A DNA stretch of 12,407 nucleotides from Comamonadaceae bacterium (lineage in GTDB: Bacteria; Pseudomonadota; Gammaproteobacteria; Burkholderiales; Burkholderiaceae_C). Position 1 is the first letter of the stretch; each line of letters starts with the position of its first letter. The stretch covers positions 1 to 12,407 of the forward strand of contig CANGZO010000045.1 in NCBI GenBank assembly GCA_947458305.1, read 5' to 3'. The translations under genes and the position numbers were made by a program. A model generated the notes under the pieces. It saw only the letters and a program-made list of their open reading frames with translations. It was not told the DNA's origin and made no database searches. Shown piece by piece: positions 7,339 through 12,407 of this stretch.

Positions 7339-7377
7339 CCCGCATGCGGCGGCTGCTCGGCAGCTGTTGGTGGCGGG
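7339..7377. other. GC-rich nested hairpin element in the leader before the regulator
   Basis: In an otherwise AT-rich 215-bp gap there is a GC-rich island. CCCGC (7339-7343) pairs with GCGGG (7373-7377), enclosing CCGCATGCGG (7340-7349, a perfect palindrome that competes with the outer stem) and GCTGC-TCG-GCAGC (7352-7364). No T-tract follows on the + strand, so it is not an ordinary terminator. It may be a structured leader, a processing site or a protein-binding site. Around it the gap contains AT-rich sequence (7240-7335) in which I could not place a convincing promoter. Confidence 0.35.
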
Positions 7378-7450
7378 CCTCAAAAAGAGTCATCGCACAG
7401 ATATTGGACAATTCTGAGAAACCCACACTGACCCCCATCTAAACCACCCT

Positions 7451-7780
7451 ATGCCCGCCAAAGCCCCAGTTGACGACAGCGTTTTGACTGACTCTGAAGA
7501 AGTCTTTGAAAAAGCCGCAGAGGTGTTTCGGGTGATGTCTGCGCCCATGCGGCTGCGCATCATCAGTGCCCTGTGCAACGCCGAGAAAAACGTCGGCGAG
7601 TTGTTGGCCGAAATCGACACCACCCAGCCCAATATGTCGCAGCACCTGAACACGCTTTACCAAGCTGGTGTGGTGGGCAAACGACGTGATGGTGTACAAA
7701 TTTATTACCGCATCATCAACGAGCAGGTCGTGACCTTGTGTCGAGCGGTTTGCGGCCAGATTGAAAGCGCAACGCAGTGA
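7451..7780 (+). CDS. ArsR-family transcriptional regulator (SqrR/BigR-like)
   Basis: This 109-residue winged-helix repressor has the ArsR layout: an N-terminal helix (17-30), the APMRLRIISAL helix (31-41), the recognition helix TTQPNMSQHLNTLYQAG (57-73), and the RRDGVQIYYRI wing (78-89). It lacks the classical arsenic/metal ELCVCDL motif. Cysteines at 42, 97 and 101 put one thiol at the position used by the persulfide sensors SqrR and BigR and two in the last helix. This, with the flanking dioxygenase and sulfide dehydrogenase genes, suggests a persulfide-responsive repressor of the operon (inference). No Shine-Dalgarno sequence precedes the ATG at 7451; the N-terminus is the natural family length. 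Confidence 0.82.
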   Translation: MPAKAPVDDSVLTDSEEVFEKAAEVFRVMSAPMRLRIISALCNAEKNVGELLAEIDTTQPNMSQHLNTLYQAGVVGKRRDGVQIYYRIINEQVVTLCRAVCGQIESATQ

Positions 7781-7822
7781 ATCAAAGAATGCGGTTCATG
7801 CACCTTACTCAAGGAGAAGCGA

Positions 7823-7879
7823 ATGAAATTGAAACTGCTTGAGGTGCCCTCATGCTGGTTAAACCCATTTTTTGTGTAA
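7823..7879 (+). CDS. Possible 18-residue leader peptide
   Basis: A short reading frame encodes MKLKLLEVPSCWLNPFFV and ends at TAA. It is preceded by AAGGAG (7811-7816) with a 6-nt gap to its ATG, the strongest ribosome binding site in this part of the window and better than that of the regulator upstream. It lies between the regulator and the cytochrome gene in a 161-bp gap. The peptide has one cysteine followed by tryptophan and is otherwise hydrophobic. A 5-bp stem (TGAGG 7840-7844, CCTCA 7848-7852) lies within it. I do not recognise the peptide. A regulatory upstream ORF is plausible; chance is the main alternative. Confidence 0.4.
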   Translation: MKLKLLEVPSCWLNPFFV

Positions 7880-7898
7880 CTGAGTCCCCGAGCTGCTT

Positions 7899-7929
7899 GG
7901 TTGAAATACCGGCAACCCATTGATTTTTT
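7899..7929 (+). promoter_or_regulatory. Attenuator-like hairpin before the cytochrome gene
   Basis: GGTTG (7899-7903) and CAACC (7913-7917) make a 5-bp stem with a 9-nt loop. Six nucleotides later comes a run of six T residues (7924-7929), just before the cytochrome ribosome binding site (AGGAA, 7932-7936). With the possible leader ORF upstream, the layout recalls an attenuator, but the stem is short and the gap to the T-run is long, so termination strength would be low. Confidence 0.25.
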
Positions 7930-7941
7930 CCAGGAAAACCC

Positions 7942-8250
7942 ATGAAGATGAAACACCTTTTGACTGCAGCCTCCTGGCTTGCACTTTCGGGCTTGGCCAA
8001 TGCCCAGATTGATCCGCTTCAAGCCCGCAGCTTGGCAGCTTCTTGTGCTGCCTGCCACGGCACCGATGGCCGAGCTCAGCCGGGCATGATTTCCCTGGCA
8101 GGATCGAACAAGGATGACATGATCAAAAAAATGTTGGACTACAAAGCCGGTCGCGTGCCCGCCGCCACCATCATGCACCAGCTCTCCAAGGGCTATACCG
8201 ATGAGCAAATTGCCGCGATCGCAGGCTATTTCGCTGCCCAAAAACGATAA
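7942..8250 (+). CDS. Periplasmic class I cytochrome c, sulfide dehydrogenase partner
   Basis: This 102-residue monoheme cytochrome has a Sec signal peptide (MKMKHLLTAASWLALSGLANA, cleavage after A21). It has one heme-binding motif, CAACH (35-39), and M78 is a candidate axial ligand in a short C-terminal helical domain that ends GYFAAQKR. The mature form of about 81 residues is typical of small electron-accepting subunits. It begins just 5 nt after AGGAA and ends 11 bp before the flavoprotein gene, whose ribosome binding site overlaps this stop codon. It is therefore probably the electron acceptor of that flavoprotein, passing sulfide-derived electrons to the respiratory chain. The pairing is inferred from gene order; the cytochrome identity is direct. 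Confidence 0.87.
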   Translation: MKMKHLLTAASWLALSGLANAQIDPLQARSLAASCAACHGTDGRAQPGMISLAGSNKDDMIKKMLDYKAGRVPAATIMHQLSKGYTDEQIAAIAGYFAAQKR

Positions 8251-8261
8251 GGAAAACAGTC

Positions 8262-9536
8262 ATGCAACGTCGTCATTTTTTACAAACCGGCTCCGCTTTG
8301 GGTGCCATGGGCATGGTTTCGGGTTGTGCCACCATCGGTGGTGGCAGTGGGCCTAAAGTGGTGGTCATCGGTGGCGGTTATTCGGGTGCCACGGCAGCCA
8401 AATACCTGCGCATGTGGTCTGACAAGAAGATTCAGGTCACCTTGGTGGAGCCCAGCAGTGCCTTCATCTCCTGCCCCATCTCAAACTTGGTGCTCGGCGG
8501 CAGCAAGACGATGGCCGACATCACCACCCCTTATGACAACCTGACCAAGCGCCATGGCGTCAAGGTCATCCAGGACCGCGTCAACACCATTGACGCCGAC
8601 AAGCGCATCGTCAAGCTGGCGGGCGGCACTGAGCTGAGCTATGACCGCCTCATCGTCTCGCCCGGTGTGGACTTCATGTGGGAGACGCTGCCCGGCATGA
8701 ACCGGGCTGGCGCCAAAGAGCAAGTGATGCACGCTTGGAAGGCCGGCGAGCAAACCCTGACCCTGCGCAAGCAACTCGAAGCCATGCCCGATGGTGGCGT
8801 GTTCGCCATGTCCATTCCCTTGGCGCCTTACCGCTGCCCTCCTGGCCCTTACGAGCGCGCCTGTCAAGTGGCCGACTATTTCACCAGAGCCAAACCCAAG
8901 AGCAAAGTGCTGATTTTGGATGCCAATGACGACGTGACATCCAAGGGCGCTCTGTTTAAGAGGGCCTGGTCTGAACGCTACAAGGGCATCATCGAGTACC
9001 GTGGCAAACACAACGTGACCGATGTGGATGTGGCCAACAAAACCTTGAAGTTCGAGTTCAACGAAGACATCAAGGCCAGCGTGTTGAATGTGATTCCGAG
9101 CATGCGCGCTGGAGACATTGCCGCCAACGCAGGTTTGGCTACAGCCAACAAGCGCTGGTGCGAGGTGGACTTTTTGACCTTTGAATCCAAAGTGGCCAAG
9201 AATGTGCACGTGTTGGGTGACTCCATCCTGGCGGCGCCTGGTATGCCCAAATCAGGCCACATGGCCAACCAGCATGGCAAGACCTGTGCCGCTGCCGTGG
9301 TGGCCTTGTTGATGGGCAAGGAAGTCAACAACATGCCGGTTTACAACAACACCTGCTACAGCTTTGTGAACAGCAAAGAGGTGGTTCACGTGGCCAGTGT
9401 GCACCGTTATGACGCTGCACAAAAGACCATGGTGACGGTGCCCGGATCGGGTGGCTTGTCGAGCGCCCCCAATGAACTGGAAGGCATCTACGCCTTGTCT
9501 TGGGCGCAAAACATCTGGGCCGACACCCTGGCTTGA
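8262..9536 (+). CDS. fccB: Flavocytochrome c sulfide dehydrogenase, flavoprotein subunit
   Basis: This 424-residue FAD protein oxidises sulfide in the periplasm, passing electrons to cytochrome c. It starts with a twin-arginine signal (RRHFLQ, 3-8), and the following VSGC (19-22) fits a lipobox, so it could be a Tat-exported lipoprotein. The dinucleotide-binding VVVIGGGYSGATAA (33-46) is intact. C71 in FISCPISNLVLGG is in the position where FAD is covalently attached in FccB, and C192 and C365 match the redox cysteine pair (C201 is additional). The C-terminal part (NTCYSFV to the end) is the FCSD flavin-binding domain. AAGGA overlaps the upstream stop at 8249-8253. A strong terminator follows. 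SoxF is the same family. Confidence 0.9.
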   Translation: MQRRHFLQTGSALGAMGMVSGCATIGGGSGPKVVVIGGGYSGATAAKYLRMWSDKKIQVTLVEPSSAFISCPISNLVLGGSKTMADITTPYDNLTKRHGVKVIQDRVNTIDADKRIVKLAGGTELSYDRLIVSPGVDFMWETLPGMNRAGAKEQVMHAWKAGEQTLTLRKQLEAMPDGGVFAMSIPLAPYRCPPGPYERACQVADYFTRAKPKSKVLILDANDDVTSKGALFKRAWSERYKGIIEYRGKHNVTDVDVANKTLKFEFNEDIKASVLNVIPSMRAGDIAANAGLATANKRWCEVDFLTFESKVAKNVHVLGDSILAAPGMPKSGHMANQHGKTCAAAVVALLMGKEVNNMPVYNNTCYSFVNSKEVVHVASVHRYDAAQKTMVTVPGSGGLSSAPNELEGIYALSWAQNIWADTLA

Positions 9537-9557
9537 TGATTCAAACCCCGTGACCCC

Positions 9558-9592
9558 AACGCCGCAGTCTTCGGACTTGCGGCGTTTTTTTT
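9558..9592 (+). terminator. Intrinsic terminator with UUCG tetraloop
   Basis: An 11-bp stem, AACGCCGC-AGTC against GACT-GCGGCGTT with one bulged T (9578), is closed by a TTCG loop (9570-9573) and followed by an unbroken run of T up to 9592. The C(UUCG)G loop is an exceptionally stable RNA tetraloop. It ends the cytochrome–flavoprotein transcript 22 bp after the stop codon and lies just beyond the end of the convergent transporter gene. Confidence 0.93.
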
Positions 9593-9594
9593 GA

Positions 9595-10659
9595 CTAAAT
9601 GGCCCAGCCCATGGTGCGATGCAAGCGCCAAGCCGCGGCGGCGCCAAACCAAATGGCGATCAGCGTGAGCCAAGCGGTGAGGGAAAAAATCGCGCCACCC
9701 GTCAAGCCAGCGCCCACAGTACAGCCAGTGGCCAGCACCGCTCCAAAGCCCATGAGCACGGCACCCGTCAGGTAATGGCCCAGTTTGTTTTCGGTTTTGA
9801 AGCCCTCAAACTTGAATTCACCACCCACCACGGCGCCCAACAAAGCACCAACAAAAGTGGCGGGCAACATCCCGGCATCAAACCCCACGCTGGGTGATGT
9901 GGCACTGGACAAAACCCGCATCAACATTTCTGCCGAGGCGCTGCTGAAGCTCAGGCTTTGGATTTGAATGGCTTCAAACGATGTTGAAGCGATGGCCTGG
10001 GTCAAGCCCCAGCCCAGAGCAATGCTCAATCCCGTGATCAGAGCCCATGCGGCCAAGCCCCAGCGCTGGGGATGTGTTTTGAAGAAAAAGTAAAAACCTG
10101 TCGCCAGCGCCAACAGAGCCAGAGCCAGCCCGCCCGTTGCGCCAAGCCCAGTGATGTGCAACAAGTCGCGCGACGGACCACCATCCACTGGCCACCATCC
10201 CAGCACGGCTTTACGAACCGGCGCCAGCCATCCAGAAATACTGGTCTGAACGGTCACCGCAAAAACCAAACCCGTCAACACAGCTCGCAAATTGCCACTG
10301 GCCGACAAAATCAGCAAACGGCTGGCACAGCCGCGGGTCAGGATCATGCCCATGCCAAAAAACAAGCCTCCTAGGACCGCACCCGAAATACTGCCCGGCA
10401 TGGCGATGTACCGTGCGTCTGCAGGTTTGAGTCCTCCCAAGAACACCAAAGCCTGAACACCCACCAGGCAAGCCCCGAAACCCAACCACCAAACGCTGAG
10501 ACGCTCTCGCGTTCGTCCTTCACAGAAATCGATCACAGCGGCCCGCGTGCAAAATCGGCTGCGTTGTGCGGCAAAGCCAAAAATAAAACCCACCAAGGCT
10601 CCCGCTAAGGCCAGTACATTCGTGTCACCCCAAGTGTCGAGCAAGCTTGCGAGATTCAT
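9595..10659 (-). CDS. YeeE/YedE-family sulfur-compound transporter (TsuA-like)
   Basis: This inner-membrane protein of 354 residues (from the chosen start) imports thiosulfate or other sulfane-sulfur compounds. Three family cysteine motifs are visible: FCTRAA (C37), TRGCASR (C111) and TGCTVGAGLTGG (C313). Their spacing (74 and 202 residues) equals, as I recall it, that of C17, C91 and C293, which line the pathway in the Spirochaeta TsuA structure. It is a single full-length fusion of the two halves that exist as separate YeeE/YedE or PmpA/PmpB proteins in other bacteria. A TTG codon at 10674 would add five residues, but ATG 10659 has GGAGA just upstream (about 6 nt), so I chose it. The convergent terminator separates it from fccB. 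The thioredoxin-like gene is divergent. Confidence 0.87.
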   Translation of the reverse strand: MNLASLLDTWGDTNVLALAGALVGFIFGFAAQRSRFCTRAAVIDFCEGRTRERLSVWWLGFGACLVGVQALVFLGGLKPADARYIAMPGSISGAVLGGLFFGMGMILTRGCASRLLILSASGNLRAVLTGLVFAVTVQTSISGWLAPVRKAVLGWWPVDGGPSRDLLHITGLGATGGLALALLALATGFYFFFKTHPQRWGLAAWALITGLSIALGWGLTQAIASTSFEAIQIQSLSFSSASAEMLMRVLSSATSPSVGFDAGMLPATFVGALLGAVVGGEFKFEGFKTENKLGHYLTGAVLMGFGAVLATGCTVGAGLTGGAIFSLTAWLTLIAIWFGAAAAWRLHRTMGWAI

Positions 10660-10663
10660 GGAC

Positions 10664-10671
10664 TTCTCCAA
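10664..10671 (-). promoter_or_regulatory. Ribosome binding site that fixes the transporter start
   Basis: On the - strand TTGGAGAAG precedes ATG 10659 with the spacing expected of a Shine-Dalgarno sequence. The alternative TTG start at 10674 overlaps this site and has nothing comparable upstream, so the shorter protein is preferred. Confidence 0.7.
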
Positions 10672-10755
10672 CAATTCATCATTTTTTTCCTGGCTGCGTA
10701 GCGGTTTGGTCGGGTGTCAAACACAAAACCCGTTATTTTCCACTTTCTCAAATCC

Positions 10756-11250
10756 ATGCCATCTGTACCTTCTTTGTCACAAATTTCTGGATGGCGCAGG
10801 CGTGACTGTTTGGTCATGGCTGGCTTGGCACTGGGGTTGGGACCCGCGCTCGCCCAACGCAGCCCCGCCACACTGCCTGCAGCGCAATCTTTGCCAGAAG
10901 AGTTGGCCCGAGCGATTCAAAACAAGCAACCCTTGGTGGTCATGGTCAGCTTGGACGGCTGTGCGTTTTGCCGCCAAGCCCGGCACAGCCATCTCTCCCC
11001 CATGCACAAAACAGGCACCGTCATCGTGCAGGTCGATATGCGCAGTGCCCAAGCGGTGGTCGATTTCGGGGGCAAACGCGTCACGCACGACCAATTGGCC
11101 CGAGCCTGGAAAGTGTCCATCGCACCCACGTTGCTCTTTTTTGGCCCCCAAGGCAAAGAAGTGGCAGATCGCATGGAAGGCGGCTATTTGCCCGACTTTT
11201 ACGGCCCCTACTTGGAGGAGCGCATGGCGCAGGGGCGCAAGGCCCTTTAA
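10756..11250 (+). CDS. Exported thioredoxin-like protein (SoxW-like)
   Basis: This 164-residue protein has an N-terminal signal (WRRRDCLVMAGLALGLGPALA, cleavage probably after A33; twin-arginine, or Sec) and a thioredoxin fold with active-site CAFC (69-72) and cis-proline P124 in IAPT. It is probably a periplasmic thiol-disulfide protein like SoxW/SoxS, which keeps sulfur-oxidation carriers reduced or passes persulfide sulfur. The active-site context DGCAFCRQA is like that of single-domain thioredoxin-like proteins in sulfur clusters, not that of DsbA. A GTG at 10714 would extend it by 14 residues, but would place the signal far inside, so ATG 10756 is preferred; neither has a good ribosome binding site. 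It is divergent from the transporter and convergent with the second dioxygenase. Confidence 0.72.
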   Translation: MPSVPSLSQISGWRRRDCLVMAGLALGLGPALAQRSPATLPAAQSLPEELARAIQNKQPLVVMVSLDGCAFCRQARHSHLSPMHKTGTVIVQVDMRSAQAVVDFGGKRVTHDQLARAWKVSIAPTLLFFGPQGKEVADRMEGGYLPDFYGPYLEERMAQGRKAL

Positions 11251-11251
11251 C

Positions 11252-11265
11252 GCTGAGGCGTCAGC
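11252..11265. terminator. Small hairpin between convergent genes
   Basis: GCTGA (11252-11256) and TCAGC (11261-11265) form a perfect 5-bp stem with a GGCG tetraloop directly after the stop of the thioredoxin-like gene. TTAT follows, so there is no real T-tract. It may help end transcription in the 54-bp convergent gap. The remaining bases up to 11304 show nothing. Confidence 0.3.
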
Positions 11266-11304
11266 TTATGGCTCGGCCCGCCAGCAACGAGGCCCGTGCC
11301 TGTC

Positions 11305-12180
11305 TTACAGCGCGTTGATCGGTATCTTGACGTAGGCTGTGCCGTTTGCTTCCTTGGGCGGCATCTCGCCAGCGCGGATGTTGATCTGCACCGCCGGCAA
11401 AATCAGCGCGGGCATCTCCAGCGTGGCATCTCGCTGGGTGCGCATCTCCACAAACTGGGCCTCACTGATACCGTCGTGCACATGGATGTTCTTCGCCCGC
11501 TGCTCGGCTACAGTCGTTTCAAACGCCACCGGGCGGTTGTTAGGCGGGTAATCGTGGCACATGAACAGCCGCGTCTCGGACGGCAGGCTCAGCATCTTGC
11601 CTATGGACGCATACAGCGTCCTGGCGTCGCCACCGGGGAAGTCACAGCGGGCCGTACCCACGTCGGGCATGAACAAGGTGTCGCCCCCGAACACCGCATC
11701 GCCGACCTGGTATGCCACGCAAGCGGGCGTGTGGCCTGGCACCGCCATGACGCGTGCTGTGAGTTCGCCAATGCGGAACTCTTCCTCGTCCTTCAGCAGC
11801 GCATCGAATTGCGAACCATCCAGTCGAAATTCGGGCTCCAGATTGAAGATGCCCTTGAACACCTTCTGCACACGCGTGATCTGGTCGCCGATGCCGATCT
11901 TCCCTCCAAGCTTTTGCTTCAGGTATGGGGCAGCGCTCAGGTGGTCGGCGTGCGCATGGGTCTCCAGGATCCATTGCACCTGCAGCTCGTTGGCCTTCAC
12001 GAAGTCAATCACCTTGTCGGCCGAGGTGGTGCGGGTGCGCCCGGACTTGTGGTCGTAGTCCAGCACGGAGTCGATGATGGCGGCGGCCGAGCCCGGGCCA
12101 TTGTGGACGACGTAAGTTACCGTCCAAGTGGCTGAGTCAAAGATGCCGTGGACTTGGGGCTTCAGCGTATGGGTGGTCAT
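11305..12180 (-). CDS. Persulfide dioxygenase-type MBL-fold enzyme (copy 2)
   Basis: This 291-residue enzyme is a paralogue of the gene at 6351, roughly two thirds identical by eye, with the same metal motifs: THAHADH (H75, H77, D79, H80), PGHT (H150), GGDT (D167) and CHDYPP (H209). The same C-terminal INIRAGEMPPKEANG block is present. Its likely reaction is oxidation of glutathione persulfide to sulfite in the cytoplasm. AAAGGA on the - strand (12193-12188), 7 nt from ATG 12180, is a good ribosome binding site. It is divergent from a second ArsR regulator across a palindromic operator, which is the classic BigR–Blh layout. Leucine is written almost always as CTG here, whereas copy 1 prefers TTG, so the two copies have different histories. 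Confidence 0.87.
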   Translation of the reverse strand: MTTHTLKPQVHGIFDSATWTVTYVVHNGPGSAAAIIDSVLDYDHKSGRTRTTSADKVIDFVKANELQVQWILETHAHADHLSAAPYLKQKLGGKIGIGDQITRVQKVFKGIFNLEPEFRLDGSQFDALLKDEEEFRIGELTARVMAVPGHTPACVAYQVGDAVFGGDTLFMPDVGTARCDFPGGDARTLYASIGKMLSLPSETRLFMCHDYPPNNRPVAFETTVAEQRAKNIHVHDGISEAQFVEMRTQRDATLEMPALILPAVQINIRAGEMPPKEANGTAYVKIPINAL

Positions 12181-12213
12181 GGAACGATCCTTTCAGTTAA
12201 GTTTTAGATAGTC

Positions 12214-12240
12214 TATTGACAAATATATTGTTTGTCAATA
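12214..12240. promoter_or_regulatory. Palindromic operator with overlapping divergent promoters
   Basis: TATTGACAAA (12214-12223) and TTTGTCAATA (12231-12240) are a perfect 10-bp inverted repeat with a 7-bp AT-rich spacer. Each arm contains a consensus -35 TTGACA: + strand 12216-12221 and - strand 12238-12233. At exactly 17 bp spacing lie TAAAGT (+, 12239-12244) and TAGACT (-, 12215-12210) as -10 elements. The predicted starts are near 12251 (+) and 12203 (-), which leave leaders of about 38 and 22 nt, and the latter contains the dioxygenase ribosome binding site. A dimeric ArsR repressor bound here would block both genes and autoregulate. Promoter matches are direct; repressor identity is inference. 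Confidence 0.75.
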
Positions 12241-12288
12241 AAGTATGGTCATCGCCGTTACTGAAAGCTCTGGCAAGAGCCCGTACCC

Positions 12289-12407
12289 ATGACCACCGAC
12301 ACACTCGATCTCCAAGACATGCAGGCCGCTGCTGAACGCGCCTGCGAATTGATGAAGGTGCTTGCCAACCCCGACCGCCTGCTCATTTGCTGCCAGCTTT
12401 CCCAACA
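12289..12407 (+). CDS. ArsR-family transcriptional regulator, 5' end only
   Basis: The frame reads 39 codons before the window ends: MTTDTLDLQDMQAAAERACE, then LMKVLANPDRLLICCQLSQ. The block LMKVLANPDRLLICCQLS is the N-terminal helix pair of ArsR-family repressors, and C34/C35 fall where SqrR/BigR-type persulfide sensors keep a reactive cysteine. C19 is additional. The DNA-binding helix and the second sensing cysteine lie outside the window, so the sensor type is unproven. It is divergent from the second dioxygenase and presumably binds the palindrome at 12214-12240. The ribosome binding site is weak (AAGAG, 12275-12279). Confidence 0.8.
   Translation, partial: MTTDTLDLQDMQAAAERACELMKVLANPDRLLICCQLSQ

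Noticed and set aside
6311..7349. CGCATGCG palindrome present in both leaders of the sulfur genes as a shared regulator site
   Set aside because: The same GCGCATGCGC-type sequence also occurs inside coding sequence (near 4417 and 7091), so it is common in this genome and not specific to these promoters.
6273..7407. Shared GATATTGG (6273-6280 and 7400-7407) as a common operator of the first dioxygenase and regulator
   Set aside because: Only eight bases, not palindromic, and at different positions relative to the genes; chance cannot be excluded.
10706..10738. Sigma-70 promoter for the thioredoxin-like gene (TTGGTC) or for the transporter (TTGACA on the - strand, 10720-10715)
   Set aside because: No acceptable -10 lies at 16-18 bp from either box, so I do not call promoters here.
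10714..10755. GTG start at 10714 for the thioredoxin-like protein
   Set aside because: It would put 14 extra polar residues before the signal sequence and lacks a ribosome binding site; the ATG at 10756 gives a normal exported protein.
12245..12292. A 15-codon ORF whose stop overlaps the start of the second ArsR gene (ATGA), as a coupled leader peptide
   Set aside because: The predicted transcription start (near 12251) lies downstream of its ATG and there is no ribosome binding site, so it would not be translated.

Overview
The window is GC-rich chromosomal DNA that looks betaproteobacterial, most likely a Burkholderiales/Comamonadaceae-type organism. The evidence is heavy use of TTG and CTG leucine codons, a pyrB–pyrX(pyrC')–plsC gene order, and a flavocytochrome c sulfide dehydrogenase cluster. 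No rRNA, tRNA, CRISPR array, transposase or phage gene is visible. The genus call is inference.

Left part (1-2365, + strand): the 3' end of pyrB (aspartate carbamoyltransferase), a full dihydroorotase homologue that has lost its metal ligands (pyrX type), a REP-like hairpin, and plsC (lysophosphatidate acyltransferase). This is pyrimidine synthesis followed by phospholipid synthesis.

Second block (2407-5249): a divergent ferric-iron ABC transporter pair, ATPase (fbpC, -) and fused permease (fbpB, +). They are separated by 47 bp that hold a perfect 10-bp inverted repeat whose two arms each carry a TACAAT -10-like hexamer just before a start codon. Both mRNAs may be nearly leaderless. No substrate-binding protein gene is present. 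The ATPase ends in a four-cysteine tail. A voltage-gated potassium channel gene follows on the - strand (5289-6224).

Right half (6351-12407): a reduced-sulfur island. In order it holds a persulfide-dioxygenase-type metallo-beta-lactamase-fold enzyme, an ArsR-family regulator with three cysteines, a possible 18-codon leader ORF with a strong ribosome binding site, a periplasmic c-type cytochrome, and a Tat-exported flavocytochrome c sulfide dehydrogenase flavoprotein. A UUCG-tetraloop terminator ends that run. Next come a - strand YeeE/YedE (TsuA-like) sulfur-compound transporter, a + strand exported thioredoxin-like protein, and a second persulfide-dioxygenase-type gene divergent from a second ArsR-family regulator that runs off the end.

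A working model, which is inference: the dehydrogenase pair oxidises sulfide in the periplasm, the thioredoxin-like protein handles protein disulfides or persulfides, YeeE brings sulfane sulfur or thiosulfate into the cell, and the dioxygenases oxidise glutathione persulfide to sulfite. Each dioxygenase gene is associated with its own thiol-type ArsR switch. The last module (11305-end) differs in leucine codon use from the rest and has a palindromic operator containing two overlapping, oppositely directed TTGACA boxes, so it may have been acquired separately.
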